This document shows, piece after piece, positions 9,105-17,997 of a stretch of DNA of 64,000 nt. This stretch comes from Hyphomicrobiales bacterium (GTDB taxonomy: Bacteria > Pseudomonadota > Alphaproteobacteria > Rhizobiales > Beijerinckiaceae), in the NCBI GenBank assembly GCA_027489535.1, contig JAIXZO010000021.1, forward strand, positions 88,789 to 152,788, written 5' to 3'. A program made the translations under genes and the position numbers. The notes below the pieces were generated by a model. That model made no database searches, was not told the DNA's origin, and saw only the letters and a program-made list of their open reading frames with translations. Position 1 is the first letter of the stretch; each line of letters starts with the position of its first letter.

Positions 9105-9446
9105 TCACAGACCTTTGCAGGTCCGGGCGATCTCGGTTTCGAATTCCCTGATCGATTCACGGCTTTCGGCGAGGGCGCGGCTGCGGTCGGGATCGGTGAG
9201 GCAGCGCCCCTGCACCTCGGACGCCTTCTTCATCACGTCGACGTGACGCCGCTGGATGCGGCAGCGGTCGACGCGCTCGGCGGAGACGGCGGCGAGCAAG
9301 CGGTCGCGCGACGTGGAAATCGCGCCCTGCGTCTGGAACAGATCGCGCCGGCATTCGGCCGTGTCGAGTGACCCGGCAAGCGCCGGGGCCGCCGTCAGGC
9401 ACGCCAAGACTGCGGCCGCGATGCGCTTGGCGACGCGGGACCTCAC
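9105..9446 (-). CDS. Small secreted cysteine-containing protein, unknown function
   Basis: A 113-residue product with a basic start, a hydrophobic stretch ([18 protein letters not shown]) and a probable signal-peptidase site after ALA. The mature part is charged and helical and holds four spaced cysteines (AECRRD, DRCRIQ, GRCLTD, ARTCKGL), which suggests two disulfides in the periplasm. GTG at 9446 is chosen because it overlaps the fumarase stop by four bases (GTGA) and places the signal peptide at the N terminus. I do not recognise the family. Translational coupling to fumarase is clear from the overlap, but a shared function is only an inference. Confidence 0.7.
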   Translation of the reverse strand: MRSRVAKRIAAAVLACLTAAPALAGSLDTAECRRDLFQTQGAISTSRDRLLAAVSAERVDRCRIQRRHVDVMKKASEVQGRCLTDPDRSRALAESRESIREFETEIARTCKGL

Positions 9447-11059
9447 CCGAGGTTCAACTCCTTGAAGAAGTCGTTGCCCTTGTCGTCGATGACGATGAAG
9501 GCCGGGAAATCCTGCACCTCGACCTTCCAGATCGCCTCCATGCCGAGTTCCGGATATTCCAAAACCTCGACCTTCTTGATGCAGTCCTGCGCGAGGCGTG
9601 CCGCCGGGCCGCCGATGGAGCCGAGATAGAAGCCGCCATGCTTGGCGCAAGCCTCGCGCACCTGAGCGGAGCGGTTGCCCTTGGCGAGCATCACCATCGA
9701 GCCGCCGGCGGCTTGGAACTGCTCGACATAGCTGTCCATGCGTCCTGCCGTCGTCGGACCGAACGACCCCGAGGCGAAGCCTTCGGGCGTCTTGGCCGGA
9801 CCGGCGTAATAGACCGGGTGGTTCTTGAAATAGTCGGGCATCGGCTCGCCGCGGTCGAGCCGCTCGCGGATCTTGGCGTGGGCAAGGTCGCGCGCCACGA
9901 TGATCGTGCCCGTCAGCGACAGGCGCGTCTTCACCGGGTGCATGGAGAGCGTGGCGAGGATCTCGCTCATGGGCTTGGCGAGGTCGATATTCACGACATC
10001 GCCGCCGAGGGCCGACACGTCGATGTCGGGCATGAAGCGGGCGGGGTTGGTTTCCAGCGTTTCGAGAAACACGCCGTCGCGGTTGATCTTGCCCTTGGCC
10101 TGACGGTCGGCGGAGCAGGATACGCCGAGGCCGATGGGCAGCGACGCGCCGTGGCGCGGCAGGCGGATCACGCGGACGTCATGGCAGAAATATTTGCCGC
10201 CGAACTGCGCGCCGACGCCGAGGGACTGCGTGAGCTTGTGGACCTCCTCCTCCATCGCGAGATCGCGGAAGGCGTGGCCCGCCTCCGACCCCTGCGTGGG
10301 CAGGTCGTCGAGATAGCGGGTCGAGGCGAGCTTGACGGTCTTCATCACCAATTCGGCCGAGGTGCCGCCGATGACGATGGCGAGGTGGTAGGGCGGGCAG
10401 GCCGAGGTGCCGAGGGTGAGGATCTTCTCCTTCAGAAACGCGAGCAGCCGGTCATGCGTGAGAACCGAGGGCGTCGCCTGATAGAGGAAGGTCTTATTGG
10501 CCGAGCCGCCGCCCTTGGCGACGAACAGGAACTTATATTCGTCGTCGCCCTCGGCGTAGATGTTGATCTCGGCCGGGAGATTGGTCTTCGTGTTCTTCTC
10601 TTCGAACATCGAGATCGGGGCGAGCTGCGAGTAGCGCAGGTTGCGCTCGAAATAGGCGTCGCGGATGCCGTCGGCGATGGCGTCCTCGTCGCTGCCGTCC
10701 GTCCAGACGAAGCGGCCCTTCTTGCCCATGGCGATGGCCGTGCCGGTGTCCTGACACATCGGCAGCACGCCGCCCGCGGCGATATTGGCGTTCTTGAGCA
10801 GGTCATAGGCCACGAACTTGTCGTTCGAGGTCGCTTCGGGGTCGTCGAGGATCTTGGCGAGCTGGGCCAGATGACCGGGACGCAACAGGTGATTGATGTC
10901 GATCATCGCCTGCTTGGCGAGCGCACGGATCGCCTCGGGCTTTACCGAGATCATTTCATGGTCGCCGAATTTTTCGACCGTCACGCCGTCGTCGGAAATC
11001 TTGCGGTAGGGCGTGGCGTCGGGGCCGAGCGGAAACAGGCTCGAAGCGGAAGCGGCCAT
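9443..11059 (-). CDS. fumA: Class I fumarate hydratase (iron-sulfur)
   Basis: Interconverts fumarate and malate in the citric acid cycle, using an oxygen-sensitive 4Fe-4S cluster. The 538-residue protein has both parts of the two-domain class I enzyme. The N-terminal part holds the cluster cysteines in [17 protein letters not shown] and VSCSADRQ; the C-terminal part holds GPTTAGRMD and [11 protein letters not shown] 11059 follows a GAGG site and begins ahead of the conserved region; a longer frame upstream adds only unrelated residues. The downstream small secreted protein overlaps its stop. Confidence 0.95.
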   Translation of the reverse strand: MAASASSLFPLGPDATPYRKISDDGVTVEKFGDHEMISVKPEAIRALAKQAMIDINHLLRPGHLAQLAKILDDPEATSNDKFVAYDLLKNANIAAGGVLPMCQDTGTAIAMGKKGRFVWTDGSDEDAIADGIRDAYFERNLRYSQLAPISMFEEKNTKTNLPAEINIYAEGDDEYKFLFVAKGGGSANKTFLYQATPSVLTHDRLLAFLKEKILTLGTSACPPYHLAIVIGGTSAELVMKTVKLASTRYLDDLPTQGSEAGHAFRDLAMEEEVHKLTQSLGVGAQFGGKYFCHDVRVIRLPRHGASLPIGLGVSCSADRQAKGKINRDGVFLETLETNPARFMPDIDVSALGGDVVNIDLAKPMSEILATLSMHPVKTRLSLTGTIIVARDLAHAKIRERLDRGEPMPDYFKNHPVYYAGPAKTPEGFASGSFGPTTAGRMDSYVEQFQAAGGSMVMLAKGNRSAQVREACAKHGGFYLGSIGGPAARLAQDCIKKVEVLEYPELGMEAIWKVEVQDFPAFIVIDDKGNDFFKELNLG

Positions 11060-11221
11060 GGTCGGAACCTCGAAGGACGGAAGACGAAAGAACCGCCCGC
11101 CTTCTAGGCCCTGCCGAGGCACTTTCCAAGTCGGCCGTTCGACGAGGTGAATTCCAGACGCACGGCCGGGACGACGGGACGGACGATCGCGTTCAACTCT
11201 GCCGATTTTGCGGGCAGACGA

Positions 11222-11683
11222 TCAAGCCGCGTGCGATTGCGCCTGCGTGAGCACGGCGAAAAGGGCGGACGGATCGCGCGTGGTACGCAGCGCCTGCACG
11301 GTGCTCGGCTCGCGCAGGATGCGGGCCACGCGGGCCAGAGCCTTGAGGTGATCCGCGCCGGCGGATTCGGGCGCGATCAGCAGGAACACGAGATCGACGG
11401 GTTCGCCGTCGAGGGCTTCGAAATCGACCGGCTTCTCGAGCCGCGCAAACAGGCCGAAAAGGCGGTCGGCCTTGGCCAATTTGCCGTGCGGAATGGCGAT
11501 TCCGCGCCCGATTCCGGTCGAGCCGAGACGCTCGCGTTGAAGCAGCGTCTCGAACAGTTCACGGGCGTCCAAGCCGGAGACGGCGGCGGCACGCTCCGAC
11601 AGATCCTGCAGAACCTGCTTCTTGTTTCCCCCCTTCAACGCGGGGAGAACGGCATCTTGTGCCAACAGATCGGTCAACGGCAT
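11222..11683 (-). CDS. ptsN: Nitrogen-regulatory phosphotransferase EIIA(Ntr)
   Basis: Signal-transducing EIIA of the nitrogen phosphotransferase system, 153 residues. The phosphoacceptor histidine is H66 in IAIPHGKL. It accepts phosphate from NPr and in this clade influences potassium transport and metabolism. The preceding GSTGIGRG and the later DLVFLLIAPE are typical. It is the last gene of the block that starts with lptC and runs through rpoN and hpf, the standard arrangement in proteobacteria. Confidence 0.96.
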   Translation of the reverse strand: MPLTDLLAQDAVLPALKGGNKKQVLQDLSERAAAVSGLDARELFETLLQRERLGSTGIGRGIAIPHGKLAKADRLFGLFARLEKPVDFEALDGEPVDLVFLLIAPESAGADHLKALARVARILREPSTVQALRTTRDPSALFAVLTQAQSHAA

Positions 11684-11765
11684 GGGTTCGCCTATGGTTC
11701 GGCCACGGAAGACCGGGCTCGCCGGACTAGTCGATTCGATGAAGGCCAGATCCGTGCCGGCCGGA

Positions 11766-12365
11766 TCAGGACGGAGCGGCGCCCTCGAGAACGGGAGGAT
11801 CGATCCAGCCGATATTCCCGTCGGAACGCCGATACACGATGTTGACCCTTTCGGATCCGGCGTGACGGAACACGAGGACGGGGGCTCCCGTCAAGTCGAG
11901 ATCGAGAACCGCGTCGCTGACGGACAGCCGCCGCATGTTCTTCTTCGTCTCGGCGATCACCAAGGGGTTGAATTCTCCCGTGTCCTCCTCGTCGTCCAGC
12001 GCATCCGGCGCTTGGATGACGTAAGCGGGCACGTCGAGGTTCCATGCCGAGCCGTTCGTATTCTGCGCGGCGGACCTGTCCTTCAAGCGACGGTTGTAGC
12101 GGCGCAGACGCTTTTCGATTCGCTCCGCGGCGCGGTCGGCACTCACATAAGCGTCATGGGCCATGCCTTCCGACTGAAGCGTCACGCCCGAGGACAGATG
12201 CAGCGTGCAGTCCGTCCGAAACCCCGTGCCCTCCGGCTCGACCACGACATGCCCCGTGACGCTGCCGTCGAAATACCGCTTCACCGCACCCGCAACACGC
12301 TCGACGATTTGTCCTCTGAGAGATTCACCGATGTCGATGTTTTTACCCGAAACGCGAAGAGGCAT
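11766..12365 (-). CDS. hpf: Ribosome hibernation promoting factor, long form
   Basis: Binds the 30S subunit and dimerises ribosomes into inactive 100S particles in stationary phase. The 199-residue product has the N-terminal HPF fold (MPLRVSGKNIDIGESL, then AHDAYVSADRAAERIEKRLRRY) and the C-terminal dimerisation domain (LVIAETKKNMRRLSVSDAVLDLDL, VFRHAGSERVNIVYRR, GNIGWIDP), so it is the long type. ATG 12365 is chosen because the domain begins there; 14 further residues upstream look non-native. It lies between rpoN and ptsN. Confidence 0.95.
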   Translation of the reverse strand: MPLRVSGKNIDIGESLRGQIVERVAGAVKRYFDGSVTGHVVVEPEGTGFRTDCTLHLSSGVTLQSEGMAHDAYVSADRAAERIEKRLRRYNRRLKDRSAAQNTNGSAWNLDVPAYVIQAPDALDDEEDTGEFNPLVIAETKKNMRRLSVSDAVLDLDLTGAPVLVFRHAGSERVNIVYRRSDGNIGWIDPPVLEGAAPS

Positions 12366-12421
12366 GGATGCACCCGCTGTTAGAGGGGACGTCTTCCTAT
12401 GCCGCACGCGGCCCGGGACCG

Positions 12422-12439
12422 ACGTCTTGTATAAGACGT
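12422..12439. promoter_or_regulatory. Inverted repeat upstream of hpf
   Basis: ACGTCTT-GTAT-AAGACGT is a perfect 7-base-arm palindrome about 57 bases upstream of the hpf start, in the rpoN-hpf gap. It could be a regulator site or an RNA hairpin separating the two transcripts. Only the symmetry is seen. Confidence 0.35.
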
Positions 12440-12486
12440 AGGCACGGCCCGGAGAGGTGTCAACGGCGACGGCGGGCGGGCTCGGA

Positions 12487-14025
12487 TCATCCCTGACGAG
12501 ACGTCAACGCCTGCTTCTCGCGACGACGCTCGACCGACGAGGGAATGCGCAGCCCTTCGCGATATTTGGCCACCGTGCGGCGGGCGATGTCGATGCCCGC
12601 CTCTTTGAGCTTCGTGACGATGGCATCGTCGGACAGCACGTTGGCGGCGGTTTCGCCGTCGATCATCTGCTTGATGCGATGGCGCACGGCTTCGGCCGAA
12701 TGGGAGTCGCCGCCCGGCGTGCCCGAGATGGCGGCGGTGAAGAAATATTTCATCTCGAACAGCCCGCGCGGGGTCGAAATGTATTTGTTCGAGGTCACCC
12801 GCGACACGGTCGACTCGTGCATCGCGATGGCGTCGGCGACCGTGCGCAGGTTCAACGGGCGAAGATGCTCCACGCCGTGCACGAGGAACGCGTCCTGCTG
12901 GCGCACGATCTCGCTCGCCACCTTCAGAATGGTCTTGGCCCGCTGCTCGAGGCTGCGCGTCAGCCAATTGGCGTTTTGCAGGCAATCGGCGACGTAGCTC
13001 TTCTCGGCCTCGCTGCGGGCGTGCGTCGAGATGCGCGCGGCGTAGGTCTGGTTGAGCAGCACGCGCGGCAGAACCTCGGTGTTCAGTTCGACATGCCAGG
13101 TCTGGTCGGGCGCGCGGCGCACGAGCACGTCGGGGATGACCGGCTGCACGGGCGCGCCGCCGAAACGCAGGCCGGGCTTGGGATCGAGCCGGCGGATTTC
13201 ATCCACCATCTCGCCCATGTCTTCGTCGTCGACGTTGCACAGCCGGCAAAGCCCGGCGAAGTCGCGCCTTGCGAGCATCTGCAGATTGTCGAGCAGGATG
13301 GCCATGAAGCCGTCGTAGCGTCCGAGTTCTTCGAGCTGAAGGCGCAGACATTCGGCGAGGTTGCGGGCGCCGACGCCGGTCGGCTCGCAGGCTTGGACGA
13401 TCTTCAGGACCGCTTCGACGCGGTCCGTGGACACCCCGAGGCGGTCGGCGACGTCTTCGACCGATTCCGCGAGATAGCCGGCGTCATCCAAGCCGTCGAC
13501 CAAGGCGGAGCCGATCAAGCGGTCGACCGGGTCCGTCGCGGCGAGATGAAACTGCGCCAGGACGTGATCCTGAAGGGACAGCGCTTCGGCGACATAGGCT
13601 TCGAGGTCCGGCGCTTCGCCGGAACCGCCGGATCCGCTGCCCACGCCAGACCAACTGGTGGCGGAGAGCCCGGATGCGGGCTCCGCTTCGACTTCACGGC
13701 GGGATGGGGCGTCGTCGGGAAAGACGTTGTCGAGGGAGGTGTCGAGCCGCGCCTCGATGCTTTGGCGGTCCTGCCCCGTGTCGTCGGGCAACCAATCGCC
13801 TTCGACCGCCTCGCCGCCGTCGGAGGCAGATTTCGGCTCGGGGGCGTTGACGGGGCCGTCATCGTCGCCGGAGCGTTCCAGCAACGGATTGCGCTCGAGC
13901 TCCGTTTCCACGAAGGCGGCGAGATCGATCGTCGACAGCTGCAGGAGCTTGATGGCCTGCAGCAGCTGCGGAGTCATGACCAGAGACTGGCTCTGGCGCA
14001 TCTCGAGTCGATGCGAGACCTTCAT
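12487..14025 (-). CDS. rpoN: RNA polymerase sigma-54 factor
   Basis: Sigma-54 recognises -24/-12 promoters and needs enhancer-binding ATPases. The 512-residue protein starts with region I (KVSHRLEMRQSQSLVMTPQLLQ, rich in Gln and Leu), has an acidic region II (about 50-150), a core-binding and HTH part, and ends with the RpoN box ARRTVAKYRE near the C terminus. ATG 14025 matches the normal family start. It lies 160 bases downstream of lptB and upstream of hpf and ptsN, the usual order. Confidence 0.97.
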   Translation of the reverse strand: MKVSHRLEMRQSQSLVMTPQLLQAIKLLQLSTIDLAAFVETELERNPLLERSGDDDGPVNAPEPKSASDGGEAVEGDWLPDDTGQDRQSIEARLDTSLDNVFPDDAPSRREVEAEPASGLSATSWSGVGSGSGGSGEAPDLEAYVAEALSLQDHVLAQFHLAATDPVDRLIGSALVDGLDDAGYLAESVEDVADRLGVSTDRVEAVLKIVQACEPTGVGARNLAECLRLQLEELGRYDGFMAILLDNLQMLARRDFAGLCRLCNVDDEDMGEMVDEIRRLDPKPGLRFGGAPVQPVIPDVLVRRAPDQTWHVELNTEVLPRVLLNQTYAARISTHARSEAEKSYVADCLQNANWLTRSLEQRAKTILKVASEIVRQQDAFLVHGVEHLRPLNLRTVADAIAMHESTVSRVTSNKYISTPRGLFEMKYFFTAAISGTPGGDSHSAEAVRHRIKQMIDGETAANVLSDDAIVTKLKEAGIDIARRTVAKYREGLRIPSSVERRREKQALTSRQG

Positions 14026-14185
14026 TACCCGACCGCCTGAGCACTCTGAGCGGCCCGGAGGGGGCACGCACGGCACAATTCTTGCGTCGAGTACTTACCC
14101 CGATTTCGGGCCCAACGTCAAAGGGCGAAACGGAAATGCGCCGCAACTCCGGCGTCTTTGCCCGAAAGTCGGTAAACGGCGTCCG

Positions 14186-14968
14186 TCAAAGACGGAAGTC
14201 TTCGCCGAGATAGAGCCGGCGCACCTCGGGCGAGGCGATGATCGCGTCGGGTCGGCCTTCCATCAGCACGCGGCCGGAATGGATGATGTAGGCGCGGTCG
14301 ATCAGGCCCAAGGTCTCGCGGACATTGTGGTCCGTGATCAGCACGCCGATGCCGCGACGCGTCAGATGGCGCACGAGATCCTGAATGTCGCCGACCGCGA
14401 TGGGGTCGATGCCCGCGAAAGGCTCGTCGAGCAGCATGAAGGAGGGTTTGCCGGCCAAGGACCGGGCGATTTCGCAGCGGCGGCGCTCGCCGCCCGAGAG
14501 CGCGATGGAGGGCGACTTGCGCAGGCGCTTGATGTCGAATTCTTCGAGCAAGGCGTCGAGTTCGGCCTCGCGACGGTCCCGGTCCGGCTGGGTGACTTCC
14601 AACACCGCGCGGATGTTGTCCTCGACGCTCAGGCCGCGAAAGATCGAGGCTTCCTGCGGGAGATAGCCGATGCCCAACCGCGCCCGCCGATACATCGGCA
14701 GATGCGTCACGTCATGGCCGTCGAGCAGGATGCGCCCGCGGTCGGCCGGCACGAGGCCGGTGATCATGTAGAAAATCGTGGTCTTGCCCGCGCCGTTCGG
14801 CCCCAGCAGGCCGACGGCCTCGCCGTTGCGCACCGACAACCCGGCATCCTGCACCACGGCGCGGCCGCGATAGCTCTTGCAAAGGCCGCTCACGGCCAAT
14901 TCGCCGCCGAGCGCGCGCTCGGGCACGGTCGACGGGTTCGGCCGCAGTGCCGCTGCTCCGTCCGTCAC
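14186..14968 (-). CDS. lptB: LPS export ABC transporter ATP-binding protein
   Basis: ATPase that drives lipopolysaccharide extraction from the inner membrane with LptF and LptG. 260 residues, with Walker A GPNGAGKTT, the Q-loop region GYLPQEASIFRGL, signature LSGGERRRCEIA, Walker B FMLLDEPFAGIDP and switch H in TDHNVRETL. The N terminus carries about 25 extra residues relative to short homologues. The start overlaps the lptA stop by four bases (ATGA). The genes are encoded in the order lptC, lptA, lptB. Confidence 0.97.
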   Translation of the reverse strand: MTDGAAALRPNPSTVPERALGGELAVSGLCKSYRGRAVVQDAGLSVRNGEAVGLLGPNGAGKTTIFYMITGLVPADRGRILLDGHDVTHLPMYRRARLGIGYLPQEASIFRGLSVEDNIRAVLEVTQPDRDRREAELDALLEEFDIKRLRKSPSIALSGGERRRCEIARSLAGKPSFMLLDEPFAGIDPIAVGDIQDLVRHLTRRGIGVLITDHNVRETLGLIDRAYIIHSGRVLMEGRPDAIIASPEVRRLYLGEDFRL

Positions 14969-15672
14969 GGGCGGACCGGGGGCTTGGGCGCAGCCGTCGC
15001 CGGAGGAGCGGCCGCGGGCGCCTTGGCGGCGGGCGCGGGAGCTGCGGGCGGCGTGCCCGGCCGCGAGATGGGCTTCGCGCCGTCCTCGGAGCCCGGCACC
15101 AGCAAGCTGCGCACGCGCCCGCTCGACGGCTTGGCCTCGACCGTCGCCTGCCCCGTGGCGAGATCGTAATTCAGGCGGTCGCCCTTGGTCACGTTGCCGC
15201 CCTGAGACAGCGAAACGTCCCCGATCAGCACGACGCGGTTGTTTTCGCGGTCGAAAATGCCTTCGCGGCCCGCCGCGATCTGATCCTTGGAGGCGACGGT
15301 GACGCCGCCGAACGCTTCCACGCGGCGAACGCTGGTGCCGCCCTCCGCGGCGGGAGCGCCGCCGGGGGCGGCGGCGGGCGCGGGCTGCTCGCCGTTCTTT
15401 GCGCCGCGCGCGTAAAACACCACCATCTCGGCGGATTTCATGATCGTGTCGCCCTGAACGACGACGACATTGCCGCGATACACGGCCTTTTGATCGCGAT
15501 CGAACACTTCGAGACTGTCAGCCTCGATGTTGATCGGCTCCTTCGACGAGGTACCGAAGACGCCGGCGCCCGGCGCCGTCGTGCCCGGCTTCGGCTGCGG
15601 CGCAGCAGGCTGCTTGGTCTGGGCGAATGCGGGCGACGCCAGAACGACGAGCAGAACAGCCAACCGTTTCAT
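14965..15672 (-). CDS. lptA: Periplasmic LPS-bridge protein LptA
   Basis: LptA forms the periplasmic bridge that carries lipopolysaccharide from LptC to LptD. The product has 235 residues, with a signal peptide (LAVLLVVLASPAFAQ) and an OstA-type beta-jellyroll (INIEADSLEVFDRDQKAVYRG, GDTIMKSAEMVVFY, VASKDQIAAGREGIFD, VVLIGDVSLSQGGNVTKGD). The C-terminal 50 residues are Ala/Pro-rich and probably disordered. It overlaps lptC and lptB by four bases at each end. Confidence 0.93.
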   Translation of the reverse strand: MKRLAVLLVVLASPAFAQTKQPAAPQPKPGTTAPGAGVFGTSSKEPINIEADSLEVFDRDQKAVYRGNVVVVQGDTIMKSAEMVVFYARGAKNGEQPAPAAAPGGAPAAEGGTSVRRVEAFGGVTVASKDQIAAGREGIFDRENNRVVLIGDVSLSQGGNVTKGDRLNYDLATGQATVEAKPSSGRVRSLLVPGSEDGAKPISRPGTPPAAPAPAAKAPAAAPPATAAPKPPVRP

Positions 15673-16349
15673 TTCTTCCCCTCGTCGACCGCGCGAGCAT
15701 CCTTCGAGCCGGAGGCGGAATCGTCCGCCGCCCGCAGATGCGTGCGTACACGTCCGATGAACACGATCCTTTTGCCGTTGTCCATGATCTGCATGGCGTC
15801 CGCGTCGATGCTGCCGCCCGACATCACCACGCGCACGGGCTCGTCGGTCACCACCGTGCCGGCCTTCATGTCGACCCGTGCCGCCTTCATGCGCACGTCG
15901 TAGCCCTCGGCGACGACGCGCACGTCGCGTTTGAGGTCCAGAATTTCCTTCTGGCTGTCATAGACGCCGGTCGCGGCTTCGAGCGTCGCCGTCTGCTTTT
16001 GCTCCATGCCGATCTTGGCCCGCATGGCGGTCATGTCGAGGACGGTCGGATTGCGCACGTCCTGCACCGCCGTTTCGGCCGTGACTTCATAGGGACGCAT
16101 GTCCTGCCGGAAGCCGGTCAATCTCGGCAGTTCCATCGTGATCTTGGAGCCGTTGAGCTTGAACGCGCCGATGCTGAGGCCGGCCGGGACGCTGCGGAAC
16201 GGGTCGAAGACGGCGATGAACACGACGGCCGCGACGACGAGGATCGAGCCGAACGGGATCGCGCGCCGCAGAAAGCGCACGCGCCGCGTGTGGCGCTGCG
16301 CCGCCGCATAGCGGGCCGCCACCGCGTCCCGGTCGGGGATCGCGATCAT
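15669..16349 (-). CDS. lptC: LPS export protein LptC
   Basis: Bitopic inner-membrane protein that receives LPS from LptBFG. In its 226 residues, one transmembrane helix lies at about 32-48 (FGSILVVAAVVFIAVF), after a basic cytoplasmic tail, and the periplasmic part has the LptC/OstA-like strands (YEVTAETAVQDVRNP, VYDSQKEILDLKRDVRVV). It is the first gene of lptC-lptA-lptB-rpoN-hpf-ptsN. The RNase D gene ends 69 bases upstream. Confidence 0.92.
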   Translation of the reverse strand: MIAIPDRDAVAARYAAAQRHTRRVRFLRRAIPFGSILVVAAVVFIAVFDPFRSVPAGLSIGAFKLNGSKITMELPRLTGFRQDMRPYEVTAETAVQDVRNPTVLDMTAMRAKIGMEQKQTATLEAATGVYDSQKEILDLKRDVRVVAEGYDVRMKAARVDMKAGTVVTDEPVRVVMSGGSIDADAMQIMDNGKRIVFIGRVRTHLRAADDSASGSKDARAVDEGKK

Positions 16350-16418
16350 CGCGTCGTCGAAGCTTATCGACCTGTCCGTCGCACTCTCCCGTGGAAGCTC
16401 ATGCCTCTGAAAACGCGC

Positions 16419-17033
16419 TCAGCTATGCGCGAAGATGTCGGTCTCGGGCCAACCCGAGAGGTCGAGCAGCGCGCGCGTACGCATGAATTCGAAACATGAC
16501 GTCGCAATGGCCGTGCGCCCCTCGCGGGCCAGCAAGACGTCGAGCTTCGCCCGCAGCGCATGCAGATGAAGCACGTCCGAGGCGGCATAAGCAAGCTGGG
16601 CGTCCGTCAGGTCGTCCGCGCCCCAATCCGACGATTGCTGCTGCTTGGACAAGTCCACCCCGAGCAGTTCCCGCACGAGATCCTTCAGGCCGTGCCGATC
16701 CGTGTAGGTGCGCACCAGACGCGAGGCGATCTTGGTGCAGTAGATCGGGCCCGTCATGACGCCGAAGGCGTTGTACATCACCGCCACGTCGAAGCGGGCG
16801 TAATGAAAGATCTTGGTCACGGCGGGATCGGACAGCACGCGTTCGAGATTCGGCGCACGCTTTTGACCCGGCGCGATCTTCACGAGGTCGGCGGTGCCGT
16901 CTCCCGTGGAAATCTGCACGAGGCACAGCCGGTCGCGATGCGGGTTGAGCCCGAGCGTCTCGGTATCGATGGCGACGGCCGTGCCGGCGTCCCATCCGTC
17001 GGGCAGATCGTTGAAATGCAGGCGATGCGTCAT
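16419..17033 (-). CDS. rnd: Ribonuclease D, short form
   Basis: 3'-5' exoribonuclease of the DEDD superfamily, active on tRNA precursors and other small RNAs. Catalytic residues are visible as D23 and E25 in IDTETLGL, the aspartate in HYARFDVAVM and the Y-x3-D pair in YAASDVLHL. At 204 residues it is essentially the nuclease domain without the C-terminal HRDC domains of the E. coli enzyme, a form frequent in alphaproteobacteria. ATG 17033 directly precedes the family start; further upstream sequence in this frame belongs to another gene read out of frame. Confidence 0.93.
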   Translation of the reverse strand: MTHRLHFNDLPDGWDAGTAVAIDTETLGLNPHRDRLCLVQISTGDGTADLVKIAPGQKRAPNLERVLSDPAVTKIFHYARFDVAVMYNAFGVMTGPIYCTKIASRLVRTYTDRHGLKDLVRELLGVDLSKQQQSSDWGADDLTDAQLAYAASDVLHLHALRAKLDVLLAREGRTAIATSCFEFMRTRALLDLSGWPETDIFAHS

Positions 17034-17089
17034 CGGGGCGTCCGCGTTGATCCGGCGTCGATGGTGCGAACACCATAGACGCCGCGACG

Positions 17090-17857
17090 TCAAGCGCGAG
17101 CGCGCTCGACCGCCGCGTGGACGCCGCCGAACGACCGCACGGGCCGCACCGTCGGCCTCGCTCCCACAATGGCGATCGCCGCAGAAATTGCCTTGGACAG
17201 ATCGCCGCCCTCGACGAGGGCGCGACGCAACCCGTCCATGGTGCGGCCGAGGCGCTGCACCACGGCAGCCTGCTTTTTCCGGTCCGCGGACGTCCCGGGC
17301 TCCGTCACCCGCTCCACCGTGCCCGCGGCAAAATCTTGACTGATCCTGCGATGGATCAAGATCGCCGCGAGGGTGTCGTCGTCGAACGCGAAAACATCCC
17401 GCGACAGGAATTCGAGACCGTTCACCGTCAGGCAGCTCACCCATTTGCGCGTGTCGACCGCGTAGCGCAGCGACGGGCTCTCGTCCGGATGAAACCATTC
17501 GATGCCGTCGAGCAGCATGCGCAGGAGGTCGGGGTGATCGGATGCCGCGGCATCGCCCACGGCGGCATGCAGGGCGCGCCACTGCCGTTCGGCCAGCATA
17601 TGCCCCGCCAACCGTCGGGCCTGGGCCGAGCGCGTCGGCGCCGCGGCGATATTGCCCAGCAGCTTCAGAAACTCCCGCTGCCAGTAACGGAAGATTGATT
17701 CGCGCAGGAACACATTGCGATGAAGCAGCAATTCGACCGGGAGCTCTCCGCCGAATCCGACAGGCGCGGCGAGCAGGTGATGCGTCAGAAACAGAATATC
17801 TTCCGAGGCAACGGGTTTGTCGGCCAGACCTGTGATGCGGTGGGACGTATCGACCAT
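17090..17857 (-). CDS. Conserved-looking protein of unknown function
   Basis: A 255-residue, mostly helical and soluble protein without signal peptide or membrane segment. Recognisable local features are LLLHRNVFLRESIFRYWQREFLKLLGN, a possible amphipathic start, an internal ARRLAGHMLAERQWRALHAAV helix and WVSCLTVNGLEFLSRD. The C terminus is Arg-rich. I do not recognise a family. It lies 56 bases upstream of the rnd start on the same strand, so it may be co-transcribed with RNase D, and 140 bases after an ABC-type membrane protein. Confidence 0.65.
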   Translation of the reverse strand: MVDTSHRITGLADKPVASEDILFLTHHLLAAPVGFGGELPVELLLHRNVFLRESIFRYWQREFLKLLGNIAAAPTRSAQARRLAGHMLAERQWRALHAAVGDAAASDHPDLLRMLLDGIEWFHPDESPSLRYAVDTRKWVSCLTVNGLEFLSRDVFAFDDDTLAAILIHRRISQDFAAGTVERVTEPGTSADRKKQAAVVQRLGRTMDGLRRALVEGGDLSKAISAAIAIVGARPTVRPVRSFGGVHAAVERARA

Positions 17858-17997
17858 GACGCAAGACCCGAGGTTGAATCGAAACCAAGAACTTACGTAT
17901 GGTTACATTTCTTTACGGCCAAGAACAAGCCTGCATTACGTTACGTCGCGTACTTCATCCGAGGGTTGCAAATCGGTCGTAACGGAGGTGAAGCGCG

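Noticed and set aside
9700..11000. Long plus-strand frame through fumarase
   Set aside because: Antisense shadow; the minus strand has all the iron-sulfur and active-site motifs.
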